DNA of 64,000 bases from an uncultured Rhodocyclaceae bacterium (GTDB taxonomy: Bacteria; Pseudomonadota; Gammaproteobacteria; Burkholderiales; Rhodocyclaceae), in contig CAJQTY010000002.1 in assembly GCA_907163075.1 (NCBI GenBank), forward strand, positions 558,001 to 622,000, read 5' to 3'. Each line of letters opens with the position of its first letter. The stretch's first letter is position 1. Positions 19,051-27,453 of the stretch are shown here, piece by piece. The position numbers and the translations under genes are program-made. The notes below the pieces were generated by a model. That model was not told the origin of the DNA. It did not search any database and worked only from the letters and a program-made list of their open reading frames with translations.

Positions 19051-19086
19051 GATGACTCCTGTCTGACTGTTACTCATCCGAAATCT

Positions 19087-19102
19087 AGCAATTTTCACGC
19101 CA
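19087..19102 (-). promoter_or_regulatory. Sigma-54 promoter of the flgB operon
   Basis: On the minus strand TGGCGTGAAAATTGCT fits the -24/-12 consensus, with exact GG-N10-GC spacing. The predicted start near 19076 gives a 26-base leader carrying AGGAG before the GTG of flgB. Geometry is the same as at fliK. Confidence 0.8.
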
Positions 19103-19232
19103 TACACTGTGCAAGCGATAGGCACGCAGTTTTGGAGTCGCACGACCAGGCGCTGCCGCCTTATCGGCAAATATTGCCGGGAGTTCGGCTTGGCCACGGC
19201 CCGCTGCCGGCAGATTACTTCGCGATCAAGCG

Positions 19233-19955
19233 ATGATCAGGCAGAATAGCGGCATGAACTCGCCATGCCCCAAGCGCCTGCCATGCGCACTCCGCGCAAT
19301 TGTTTGCCTGTTGCTCCTAAGCCCGCTGCTTGCGCTCGCTCAGTCGCCACTGCACAGCGCGCTTGACGACTATCTGCGCGTACAGACGCAGGGTTTGCCC
19401 GGCAAGGTCACCTACAGCATCGGACAGCTCGATGCGCGCACCCAGCTGTCCCAGTGCAACGCTTTCGAGCCCTTTCTCCCAGCCGGAAGCAGGCTCTGGG
19501 GCAAGGGCACCGTCGGTGTCCGTTGCCTTGGCCCGTCGAACTGGACGATCTATGTTCCTGTCCAGGTGAGCATTAGCGGCAATTACCTCGTCGCCGCGCG
19601 GACCATGCCGGCCGGATACGTGATCGGCGAACGCGATATCGCGGTGCGCAGCGGCGACTTGAGCACGCTGCCCGCGAACATCCTTACCGATCTGCAACAG
19701 GCGATCGGGAAAACGGTAAAGAACGGTTATGCGGCCGGCCTGCCGCTACGCAGCGACCTGCTGATCGCGCCCTGGGCCGTCCAGGCCGGGCAGAGCGTAA
19801 GGACGGTATCGAACGGCCCGGGTTTCAGCGTCAGCAGCGAAGGCAAGGCGATCAACAACGCGGTCGCCGGCCAGGTCGTTCAGGTGCGCACGACATCCGG
19901 GCAAACCATCAGCGGGATCGCCCGGCCGGGTGGCATAGTGGAAGTCGCGCACTGA
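19233..19955 (+). CDS. flgA: FlgA, P-ring assembly chaperone
   Basis: A 240-aa periplasmic chaperone for FlgI. A signal peptide (hydrophobic core IVCLLLLSPLLALAQ, cleaved near residue 37) is followed by a SAF-type domain with ARTMPAGYVIGERDIAVRSG and the C-terminal signature VRTVSNGPGFSVSSEGKAIN, NAVAGQVVQVRTTSGQTISG. It diverges from flgB. Two ATGs (19233 and 19254) are possible; neither has a strong ribosome site. Confidence 0.95.
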   Translation: MIRQNSGMNSPCPKRLPCALRAIVCLLLLSPLLALAQSPLHSALDDYLRVQTQGLPGKVTYSIGQLDARTQLSQCNAFEPFLPAGSRLWGKGTVGVRCLGPSNWTIYVPVQVSISGNYLVAARTMPAGYVIGERDIAVRSGDLSTLPANILTDLQQAIGKTVKNGYAAGLPLRSDLLIAPWAVQAGQSVRTVSNGPGFSVSSEGKAINNAVAGQVVQVRTTSGQTISGIARPGGIVEVAH

Positions 19956-19990
19956 CCGGGAAGGCGCCGGTCGGGCGGGCAAAATAGTGC

Positions 19991-20017
19991 TAAAGTTCGT
20001 TGAACTGGCGCCGTTAG
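19991..20017 (+). promoter_or_regulatory. FliA (sigma-28) promoter of flgMN
   Basis: TAAAGTTC, an 11-base spacer and GCCGTTAG match the FliA consensus at 13 of 16 positions. It lies 34 bases before flgM, giving the classic loop in which FliA drives its own anti-sigma factor. Confidence 0.85.
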
Positions 20018-20051
20018 TACGTGTAAGCAGAAGACTATTTGAGGCAATATC

Positions 20052-20336
20052 ATGAAGATCGAAAGTTCAGCCAAGCCCGCCGGCGCTCCCTTTGTAAATG
20101 AGGCGCGCGCTCACCCTTCGGCCAAGGCGTCAGCGCCAAGCAGTGACGAAGTCCAGTTGAGCGCCCTGTCCGCCCAGTTAAGCGGCGCGGACGACGAGCA
20201 GGCCTTTGACGCAAACCGCGTCTCGGAAATCAAACAGGCCATTTCGGACGGCCGTTTCACGATCAACGCGGGGGCCATCGCCGACCGCCTGATCGCTTCT
20301 GCCAAGGAACTCGTGCAGAGCCAGCGGCAGGCCTGA
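20052..20336 (+). CDS. flgM: FlgM, anti-sigma-28 factor
   Basis: A 94-aa small protein that holds FliA inactive until it is exported through the finished hook. N-terminus is disordered and Ser/Ala/Pro-rich; the C-terminal half has the FlgM sigma-binding pattern (FDANRVSEIKQAISDGRFTI, NAGAIADRLIASAKELV). Preceded by a FliA promoter and followed two bases later by flgN. Confidence 0.96.
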   Translation: MKIESSAKPAGAPFVNEARAHPSAKASAPSSDEVQLSALSAQLSGADDEQAFDANRVSEIKQAISDGRFTINAGAIADRLIASAKELVQSQRQA

Positions 20337-20338
20337 CT

Positions 20339-20827
20339 GTGGCGACAGACCTGGGCGCCGCGCACGCTGCTTTGGTGCGGGTCATCGCCGACGAGGCTGG
20401 TGCCATTCGGCAGTTCGTTGACCTGCTCAAACGCGAACAGACGTCGCTCAGCAACGGGATCACCGATGAGTTGCCGGAACTTGCCGAACAAAAAGGCACG
20501 CTTTTCGTGCACCTCAACCAGCTCGCCGCGCAGCGCAGCGACGCTCTTGCGGCACATGGATTGAGCGCCGACCGCGCTGGTGTTGAAGCGTGGATTGCCT
20601 TGCACGCCGACGAGAAGTCCTTACGCAACGACTGGACCACTGTTCTCTCCCTGGCCAGCGAGGCGCGCCAACTGAACTACCTGAACGGCGAGTTGATCCG
20701 GATGCGCATGCAGTACAACACCATGGCCCTGGAAGCCCTGCAGGGCGGAAAAGGCGTCCTCGACCTCTACGGCCCGGATGGGCAATCGACGTCGCCCGGG
20801 CATAGTCGCATCTACGACGCGGTGTAG
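20339..20827 (+). CDS. flgN: FlgN, export chaperone for FlgK/FlgL
   Basis: A 162-aa helical protein starting at GTG (MATDLGAAHAALVRVIADEA) two bases after the flgM stop. Long amphipathic helices with LLKREQTSLSNGITDELPEL and the C-terminal ARQLNYLNGELIRMRMQYNT fit FlgN, the chaperone of the hook-junction proteins. The tail is Gly/Ser-rich. Sequence conservation is low, so position next to flgM contributes. Confidence 0.92.
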   Translation: MATDLGAAHAALVRVIADEAGAIRQFVDLLKREQTSLSNGITDELPELAEQKGTLFVHLNQLAAQRSDALAAHGLSADRAGVEAWIALHADEKSLRNDWTTVLSLASEARQLNYLNGELIRMRMQYNTMALEALQGGKGVLDLYGPDGQSTSPGHSRIYDAV

Positions 20828-20837
20828 TCCCCTCGAC

Positions 20838-21662
20838 TTACGGGCGTGCTACGGGTTGAGATGGCGGCTGAGGAATCGGTTCGGCTAGCGGCGGCGGCTC
20901 GATACCGACCTCATTGCCTTTTTCCGGAATCGCCGAGTCGATCAGGATCGTTACCCGACGGTTGCGCGCACGCCCGTCAGCCAGCACATTCGGCTCGACC
21001 GGACGCGTGTCGGCAAAGCCGATCGCCGTCAGCCTTTCGGCCGCCACCCCGGAGTCGGCGAACAGGCGCAGTACCGTCGTCGCGCGGACGGCCGAGAGTT
21101 CCCAATTGGACGGAAACTGCGCTGTATTGATCGGCACATTGTCAGTGTGTCCTTCGATGGTGATCGGGAAATCGGTCGGCGCGAGGACGTCGGCGATGGC
21201 ACGCATGGCTTTGACCAAAGCCGGCTGAAGCAGCGCCTGTCCTGGCGAAAACAGGATGCTGTCGTTGATCTCGATGGTCACGCCGCGGCTGGTTTCGATT
21301 ACCCGCACCTTGCCCTGCTCGATCAGCGGCGCCATGACTTCGAGGATGTCCTTGGCGACATTACGCATCTTTTCACGCTGTTTCTGTTTTACGGCTTCCT
21401 GCGCCTTGGCCGCCGTATTCGCTTTCCGCACTATCGGAATCGGCGGCGTCACGGCGTTTATCATGGGCGACGCGGTGTTCGCCTGCACATTGCGAAAGGC
21501 GCTGGACATCGAATCGCTGAGGATGCGGTACTTGCCCTCATTGACCGTCGACAAGGCATACATCACGACGAAAAAGGCAAACAGCAGGGTAATGAAGTCC
21601 GCGTACGAGACCAGCCAGCGCTCGTGGTTATCGTGCTCCTCTTCCTTTTTCCGGCGGGCCAT
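20838..21662 (-). CDS. motD: MotD, second MotB-type stator subunit
   Basis: A 274-aa protein with a basic N-terminus, one membrane helix containing the proton-binding aspartate (SYADFITLLFAFFVVMYALS, Asp22), a linker and a C-terminal OmpA-like peptidoglycan domain (ITIEGHTDNVPINTAQFPSN, then WELSAVRATTVLRLF). It partners MotC to form an alternative stator. A Pro-rich tail (PPPLAEPIPQPPSQP) is unusual. Its gene begins 3 bases after the motC stop. Confidence 0.93.
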   Translation of the reverse strand: MARRKKEEEHDNHERWLVSYADFITLLFAFFVVMYALSTVNEGKYRILSDSMSSAFRNVQANTASPMINAVTPPIPIVRKANTAAKAQEAVKQKQREKMRNVAKDILEVMAPLIEQGKVRVIETSRGVTIEINDSILFSPGQALLQPALVKAMRAIADVLAPTDFPITIEGHTDNVPINTAQFPSNWELSAVRATTVLRLFADSGVAAERLTAIGFADTRPVEPNVLADGRARNRRVTILIDSAIPEKGNEVGIEPPPLAEPIPQPPSQPVARP

Positions 21663-21665
21663 ACG

Positions 21666-22406
21666 CTAAAAGATATAACCCTGGAGACGGCTTTCAATGA
21701 TGCGCGGGTTGTCGCCGTTGGCAATGCCAACGAGGCCATCGACCACCATTTCGCGCTGCACGACCAAACGGTTGATATGCGCCTTGAGCTTGTTAGCCAT
21801 GGGCAGAAAAACCAGGTTGGCCAAGCCGACTCCGTAGATTGTGGCAACGAAGGCGACCGCAATCCCGGCGCCCAGCTTTGAAGGGTCCGAAAGATTTTCC
21901 ATCACGTGGATCAGGCCCATCACGGCGCCAAGAATGCCGATGGTCGGCGAATAGCCGCCGGCCGCTTCCCAGATCCTCGCCGACAGTTTCATCTCGTTTT
22001 CGAATGTGCTGATCTCGACCTCGAGAACCTCGCGCAAGCGCTCCGGCTCCGCACCATCGACCAGCAGTTGCAGGCCCTTGCGCGAGAACTCATCCTTCAG
22101 TTGATTGATAACACCTTCCAGGGCCAGCAAACCTTCACGACGCGAAACCTGGCTCCAGTTGGAGATCTGCTTGATCATCCGCAGGTTATCGACAACAGGC
22201 GGATACCAGACCCAGCTAACCATCCGGACTCCGCGCACGAAGGTCGCATACGGGCTCTGCAGCATGACTGCGCCCATGGTACCGCCAAGCACGATGAGCA
22301 GTGCCGTCGGCTGCGACAGCGAACCGACGTGTCCGCCTTCCATCAACTGGCCGCCGATGATCGCTGCGATGCCGATCAGTAAACCGAGAACGCTAATCTT
22401 GTCCAT
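21666..22406 (-). CDS. motC: MotC, second MotA-type stator subunit
   Basis: A 246-aa, four-helix membrane protein: MDKISVLGLLIGIAAIIGGQ at the start, GTMGAVMLQSP, and the family segment TIGILGAVMGLIHVMENLSD plus AVAFVATIYGVGLANLVFLP. It is shorter than the MotA at 36894-37751 and belongs to the MotC/PomA-like branch. Overlaps the 3' end of fliA by 14 bases, so it is coupled to the sigma factor gene. Confidence 0.93.
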   Translation of the reverse strand: MDKISVLGLLIGIAAIIGGQLMEGGHVGSLSQPTALLIVLGGTMGAVMLQSPYATFVRGVRMVSWVWYPPVVDNLRMIKQISNWSQVSRREGLLALEGVINQLKDEFSRKGLQLLVDGAEPERLREVLEVEISTFENEMKLSARIWEAAGGYSPTIGILGAVMGLIHVMENLSDPSKLGAGIAVAFVATIYGVGLANLVFLPMANKLKAHINRLVVQREMVVDGLVGIANGDNPRIIESRLQGYIF

Positions 22407-23145
22407 TACGCCTGACTTTCTTGTTCTTCAACCGCGCATCGCCAAAAATCCGCGCGCGTAGCCTGGCGACGGCCTGACTGTGCAACTGACAGACGCGCGA
22501 CTCGGTAACCCCCATGACTTCGCCGATCTCGCGCAGGTTGAGATCCTGTTCGTAATAGAGGGCCATCATCAATTTCTCACGCTCAGGCAGCGATTCGATG
22601 CCCTGCACCAGCACATTGCGCACGCTCTGGTCCTCGAGAATCCGCAAAGGATCACCCGATTCGTCGGTCAAATGGCGTTCGAGAAAATCCTCATCGTCTT
22701 CCTCGACCATATCCTCGAAGGAAATCAGCTGATGGCCGCGCGCCTCCTGCAGCATCTTCTGGTACTCGGCCAGCGCCATGCCCATGGCATCGGCAAGCTC
22801 CTGCTCGCTCGGCGTGCGGCCATAGTGCTGTTCGAGTTCGGAAATGGCCATTTCAATACGGCGAAAATCGCGGCGCAGACTGCGCGGAAGCCAGTCGTTT
22901 TCGCGCAGGCCATCGAGCATGGCGCCACGTATGCGCTGCGCGGCATAGGTTTCGAACTGCGCGCCCATCCCCGCCTCGAAACGGCTTATGGCATCGAGCA
23001 AACCCATCATGCCGTTCTGCACCAGATCATCGACCTGGACACTGGACGGCAATCTAGCCATCAGATGATAGGCGATACGCTTTACGAGCGGAGCGAAGCG
23101 CTGTACCAGCTGATCCTTGTTGATTTGACCAGCAGCGTTATACAT
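22393..23145 (-). CDS. fliA: FliA, flagellar sigma-28 factor
   Basis: A 250-aa RNA polymerase sigma factor for late flagellar genes. Region 2 is VDDLVQNGMMGLLDAISRFE with QFETYAAQRIRGAMLDGLRE; region 4 is REKLMMALYYEQDLNLREIG then EVMGVTESRVCQLHSQAVAR. Length matches FliA. FliA-type promoters occur before flgM and flgK in this window, and its antagonist FlgM lies 2.3 kb away. Confidence 0.98.
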   Translation of the reverse strand: MYNAAGQINKDQLVQRFAPLVKRIAYHLMARLPSSVQVDDLVQNGMMGLLDAISRFEAGMGAQFETYAAQRIRGAMLDGLRENDWLPRSLRRDFRRIEMAISELEQHYGRTPSEQELADAMGMALAEYQKMLQEARGHQLISFEDMVEEDDEDFLERHLTDESGDPLRILEDQSVRNVLVQGIESLPEREKLMMALYYEQDLNLREIGEVMGVTESRVCQLHSQAVARLRARIFGDARLKNKKVRRNGQD

Positions 23146-23166
23146 GGATTGGATATTCTGGAACGG

Positions 23167-24051
23167 TCAGGCGTAAATGGCGATCGGATCAATGTCATGG
23201 CTCAAGTGTAGCAGCTGTTGGACGAATTGTTCCAGACCGCCGGCATCGTCACTTGGCATGGGCCAGGTGAGCAGTTCACTGGCGATCGCGCGATAGGCCT
23301 TTGCCGCGGGTGCCTCGGGGAACAAGCCGACGACCGGCTGACGCAGGCGTGCGGACTGACGCAGATGTTCGTCAAGCGGCACAAAACCGGCGTATTGGAG
23401 GCGCGCCAGGCCCCGGCTGTGCGTAAGCTGGGCAATATTGCCGTAAATCGCCTCGGCCTCGTCGCTTCCGCGCACCTTGCTCAGCAGAATCCTGAAATTC
23501 TTGCGCGCGTAGCCGAGGCTGACTTTCTTGATCAGCGCGTAGGCATCGGTAATGGACGCGCTGGTCGCCGACATGACGACGACCGTATCGTGCGCGGCAA
23601 GGCCGAACGGGGAGAAGCCCAGCGGATGATCGAGCGAGGCGTCGACCAGGATCACGTCAGTTGCGCGCTCGATAGCGGTGATGCATGCCAACAGCGCGTC
23701 CTGCTGGCGCGGGCTCAGCTTGCCGAGTTGCTTCACCGCCTGCACCGCCGGTATGACGCTAACGCCTTGAGCCACGGTCATCAGCACCTCGGACAGCGCC
23801 TCATCGCCGTTGATGACCTGGAGCAGGTCATGGCGGGCTGTCGCTCCGTAGCAGGCGGCAACGCTATTCCTGGCATTTTCGTCGAGCACGAGAACTGCCT
23901 TGCCCTGGCGAGCCAGCGCGGCGGCCAGGTTGGCGACCAGCAGACTCTTGCCGACGCCGACACTTCCGGCGGCGAAGGTAACGACACGCAACGGTTCGCG
24001 GCCGAACAGACGGCGCAATCCGGCCGCCTGATCGCCGTGATACTCAGCCAT
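23167..24051 (-). CDS. flhG: FlhG (FleN/YlxH-like) MinD-family protein
   Basis: A 294-aa MinD/ParA-superfamily protein next to FlhF, in the position of FlhG/FleN, which limits flagellar number. The P-loop region is FAAGSVGVGKSLLVANLAAA (residues ~20-39): the usual signature lysine of KGGxGKT is missing, and the usual DADLGLANVD element reads DENARNSVAA. Walker B is DVILVDASLDHPLGF. A membrane-targeting-type C-terminal helix (GLEQFVQQLLHLSHDID) is present. ATP-dependent dimerisation may be altered. Confidence 0.88.
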   Translation of the reverse strand: MAEYHGDQAAGLRRLFGREPLRVVTFAAGSVGVGKSLLVANLAAALARQGKAVLVLDENARNSVAACYGATARHDLLQVINGDEALSEVLMTVAQGVSVIPAVQAVKQLGKLSPRQQDALLACITAIERATDVILVDASLDHPLGFSPFGLAAHDTVVVMSATSASITDAYALIKKVSLGYARKNFRILLSKVRGSDEAEAIYGNIAQLTHSRGLARLQYAGFVPLDEHLRQSARLRQPVVGLFPEAPAAKAYRAIASELLTWPMPSDDAGGLEQFVQQLLHLSHDIDPIAIYA

Positions 24052-25372
24052 GAATTCCGCCCCCGGCAGCCAGCTTGCCAGGGCCGGCGCTGGCCATCAT
24101 CAGGCCCGGCTCGAGGCCATCGAGACGGTGCGGCGAAATTTCCGGCAGATCCTTGAAGGCACGGTGCAGTAGATAGGTGCGATTGGGCAAATGCAAATCT
24201 TCCGGCACGCGCTGGCCATTCGAGACGTAGTGCAGACGCAATCCGTGGCGGATGATGACGTCAAGCGCCGAAGCCAGGCTCGCCGCTTCGTCAACCTTGC
24301 TCAGAATGCAGCCGGCGAGATCGGGGCCGTTATAGGCGTGCACGACGTCGTCGAGCGTATCACCACGCCCCGTGGCCGCAAGCAGCAGGAGGCGCCTTAC
24401 GTTGCTGTTGCCGAACATCGCCACCTGCTCCTCGACCATGCGGTCGCGCTGGCTCATGCCCATCGTATCGACCAGTACCATGTGTTTGTGCTGCAGATCG
24501 AACAGCGTCTGTTTCAATTCGTCGGCATCCTTCGCCAGATGCACCGACACACCGAGTATGCGGCCATAGATGCGTAGCTGCTCATGGGCCCCGATGCGGT
24601 AGCCGTCGGTGGTCACCAGCGCCAGCTTGCTGGCGCCATGCCGCAACACGCAGCGGGCCGCGAGCTTGGCCGTCGTCGTCGTCTTTCCGACGCCGGTGGG
24701 GCCGACCAGAGCGTAAACGCCGCCGCGGTCGATGATGTCGTTCTCCGAACCGATGGTCAGAAACGAGCGATCGGCCCGCCCCTTGACCCAGCCCAGGGCC
24801 TGTGGCGCGCTGAGTTCACGCGGCAATTCGGCGAGCAGTTCGCGGGCAAAGCTTGGCGAGAAGCCGGCGTCGAGCATCTGGCGCAAAATTTCCGTTTTGA
24901 CAGGCTCGGCGCGCGCCGTTTCGCCCCAGGCAATGCCGACCAGGTGTTGCTCCACCATTTTCCGCAAAGAACGGATTTCGTCCATCACTTCCGCCGGAAC
25001 GACATCAGCCGGCGCCTTCACCGCCGCCTGCGCCAGCACCGGTGACCGGTCGAACTGCGGTGCCGGGCGCGGCGCCAATGGCGGAAGCTGCGGCGCGAAG
25101 CGGGGCGGCAGTTGCGCTGGCGGCAGCGCTACGCCGGCCGGCCGATTGGCCGATGGCGACGAGAGCCGCACCGTGTAGTCGTCGTGCGGACGCTGATTTT
25201 CGGCAAGCGCAGTGGGCACGATCATGTCCATGTCGCCAGCGGCCACGGCCATGATCTCGACGCCACCGGGAATCGCCCGGTTGGACAGGATGATCGCGTC
25301 CGGCCCGAGCATTTCCTTGACCTTGTGCAAAGCATCTCGCGCCGTTGCCGCGATGAATTTCCTGACGTTCAT
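24044..25372 (-). CDS. flhF: FlhF, SRP-type GTPase placing the flagellum
   Basis: A 442-aa SRP-family GTPase that determines where the flagellum is built. N-terminus MNVRKFIAATARDALHKVKE and LGPDAIILSNRAIPGGVEIM are the FlhF start; a Pro/Ala-rich linker follows; the NG domain contains YALVGPTGVGKTTTTAKLAA, VTTDGYRIGAHEQLRIYGRI and VLVDTMGMSQRD. Its ATG overlaps the flhA stop (ATGA) and its end overlaps flhG by 8 bases. Confidence 0.98.
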   Translation of the reverse strand: MNVRKFIAATARDALHKVKEMLGPDAIILSNRAIPGGVEIMAVAAGDMDMIVPTALAENQRPHDDYTVRLSSPSANRPAGVALPPAQLPPRFAPQLPPLAPRPAPQFDRSPVLAQAAVKAPADVVPAEVMDEIRSLRKMVEQHLVGIAWGETARAEPVKTEILRQMLDAGFSPSFARELLAELPRELSAPQALGWVKGRADRSFLTIGSENDIIDRGGVYALVGPTGVGKTTTTAKLAARCVLRHGASKLALVTTDGYRIGAHEQLRIYGRILGVSVHLAKDADELKQTLFDLQHKHMVLVDTMGMSQRDRMVEEQVAMFGNSNVRRLLLLAATGRGDTLDDVVHAYNGPDLAGCILSKVDEAASLASALDVIIRHGLRLHYVSNGQRVPEDLHLPNRTYLLHRAFKDLPEISPHRLDGLEPGLMMASAGPGKLAAGGGIHG

Positions 25373-27453
25373 ACCCTGCCTCCAATGATCGAGGTGACCT
25401 TGATGATCTTGCTTTCAGGCACTTCCCCGTGAGCGAGTACCTTGAGTTGAGAAATGCCGCGCCGCAGGAAGCGCGACAGCAACAGGCGAAGATTGCCGGA
25501 CACCAGCAGCACGGCGGGCAGACCCAGTTCTTCCTGGCGCTGGGCAGCGGCGGCCGTTTCGCGGATCAGGGTGTCGGCCAGGCTCGGCTCGATGCTGGCG
25601 TTGTCGCCGCCGCCCGCAATGGCCTGCAGGAGGATGCGTTCAAGCTGCGGATCGAGTGACATGACCTGCATTTCGCTGCCGCTCGGATAGAGTTGCTGAA
25701 TGATCGAGCGGCCAAGTGCGATGCGCACCTGCGCCGTCAGCGCTTCGGCTTCCTGCGAGCGCGGTGCCGTCTCGGCGAGCGTCTCGATGATGGTGCGCAT
25801 GTCGCGGATGTGGATGCCTTCCTCGAGCAGGTTCTGCAAGACTTTTTGCAGCACGCCGAGCGGCACGACCTTGGGCACCAGTTCCTCGATCAGTTTGGGT
25901 ATTTCCTTCGCCAGGTGATCGAGCAGAGCCTGGGTTTCCTGGCGGCCAAGGAGTTCGGCGGCGTGCGACAGGATCAGGTGGTTCAGATGCGTGGCGGTGA
26001 CCGTGCTGGCGTCGACCACCGTATAGCCGTAGGCCTGCGCCTGTTCGCGCAACGCGGTTTCAATCCAGACCGCCGGCAAGCCGAAAGCCGGGTCCTTGGT
26101 GACGGTGCCCGGCAACTGGCCGGCAACACGCCCTGGGTTTATGGCCAACAGGTTACCAGGGAATGCTTCGCCCTGACCGATCTCGACCCCCTTGAGCAAA
26201 ATGCGGTAGGCATTCGGCTTGAGCTCCAGGTTGTCGCGAATATGCACCGGCGAAACAAGAAATCCGACCTCCTGCGCGAACTTCTTGCGTATCCCGCGAA
26301 TACGCCGCAGCAGCTCGCCATCCTGGGTCTTGTCGACCAGCGGAATGAGCCGATAGCCGACCTCCAGGCCGAGTACGTCCAGCGGCACGACGTCGGCCCA
26401 GCTTGCCTCCTGGGTTTCCGGAGCCACCGACGGAGCGACGGTCACCGGCACCGGCTTGGCACTGCGCAGATGGCGCTCCATGTCCCAGGCCAAGGTACCC
26501 AGGCAGGCGGCGAGCAGCAGGAAAACAAAATTCGGCATGCCAGGAATGAGACCGAGCAGGCCGATGATTGCCGCAGACAGGCCGAGCACCCGCGAGTTGT
26601 TGAAAAGCTGGGAGATGAATTGCTGTGAGACATCCTGCGTGTCGCCAACACGGGTGACGACCATGCCCGCAGCAATCGAGATGATGAGCGCGGGAATTTG
26701 CGCGACCAGGCCATCGCCGATAGTCAGCAAGGTGTACGTCTTGGCCGCCGCGCCGATGTCCAGGTCGTGCTGCAGCACACCGACAAACAGGCCGCCGACA
26801 ACGTTGATGAACATGATCAGGATGCCGGCCACGGCGTCGCCGCGAACGAACTTCGAGGCGCCGTCCATCGAACCGAAAAAATCCGCCTCCTCGGCGATCG
26901 TCGATCGCCGTTTGCGCGCTTCGTCCTCGCCGATCAGGCCGGCGTTGAGGTCGGCGTCAATCGCCATCTGCTTGCCCGGCATCGCATCGAGAGTGAAGCG
27001 CGCGGCGACCTCGGCTACACGGCCCGCGCCCTTGGTTATCACAACGAAATTGATGATCACCAGGATCGCAAACACGACGATACCGACGGCATAGTTGCCG
27101 CCGACCAGGAAGTGTCCGAAGGCCTCGATCACCTGCCCGGCAGCACCCGTTCCGGTATGCCCTTCAAGCAGCACGACGCGCGTCGAGGCCACGTTGAGGG
27201 ACAGGCGCAGCAGCGTGGTGATCAACAGGACGGTCGGGAAGACCGAGAAGTCGAGCGGCTTCATCACGTTGATCGCCACCAGCATGACGATGATCGAAAT
27301 CGCGATGTTGAAGGTGAAAAACAGATCAAGCATGAATGGCGGCAACGGCAGCACCATCATCGACAGGATCAGCAGGATCAGTATCGGCCCGGCCAGTTGC
27401 TGCAGGCCCGCGCGCCCTAAAATGTTCTGCAGGGTGATGCTCCCGCTAGCCAT
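25369..27453 (-). CDS. flhA: FlhA, flagellar export gate protein
   Basis: A 694-aa protein: eight N-terminal membrane helices followed by the large cytoplasmic nonamer-forming domain from about residue 330. Signatures are FTFNIAISIIVMLVAINVMK, STRVVLLEGHTGTGAAGQVI, RFTLDAMPGKQMAIDADLNA and FFGSMDGASKFVRGDAVAGI. It couples proton flow to secretion and receives chaperone-substrate complexes. Overlaps flhB by 8 bases. Confidence 0.99.
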   Translation of the reverse strand: MASGSITLQNILGRAGLQQLAGPILILLILSMMVLPLPPFMLDLFFTFNIAISIIVMLVAINVMKPLDFSVFPTVLLITTLLRLSLNVASTRVVLLEGHTGTGAAGQVIEAFGHFLVGGNYAVGIVVFAILVIINFVVITKGAGRVAEVAARFTLDAMPGKQMAIDADLNAGLIGEDEARKRRSTIAEEADFFGSMDGASKFVRGDAVAGILIMFINVVGGLFVGVLQHDLDIGAAAKTYTLLTIGDGLVAQIPALIISIAAGMVVTRVGDTQDVSQQFISQLFNNSRVLGLSAAIIGLLGLIPGMPNFVFLLLAACLGTLAWDMERHLRSAKPVPVTVAPSVAPETQEASWADVVPLDVLGLEVGYRLIPLVDKTQDGELLRRIRGIRKKFAQEVGFLVSPVHIRDNLELKPNAYRILLKGVEIGQGEAFPGNLLAINPGRVAGQLPGTVTKDPAFGLPAVWIETALREQAQAYGYTVVDASTVTATHLNHLILSHAAELLGRQETQALLDHLAKEIPKLIEELVPKVVPLGVLQKVLQNLLEEGIHIRDMRTIIETLAETAPRSQEAEALTAQVRIALGRSIIQQLYPSGSEMQVMSLDPQLERILLQAIAGGGDNASIEPSLADTLIRETAAAAQRQEELGLPAVLLVSGNLRLLLSRFLRRGISQLKVLAHGEVPESKIIKVTSIIGGRV

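Noticed and set aside
19161-19168. A perfect FliA -10 octamer (GCCGATAA on the minus strand) upstream of flgB
   Set aside because: No acceptable -35 at 11-base spacing (CGAACTCC) and the sigma-54 site nearer the gene explains its start better.
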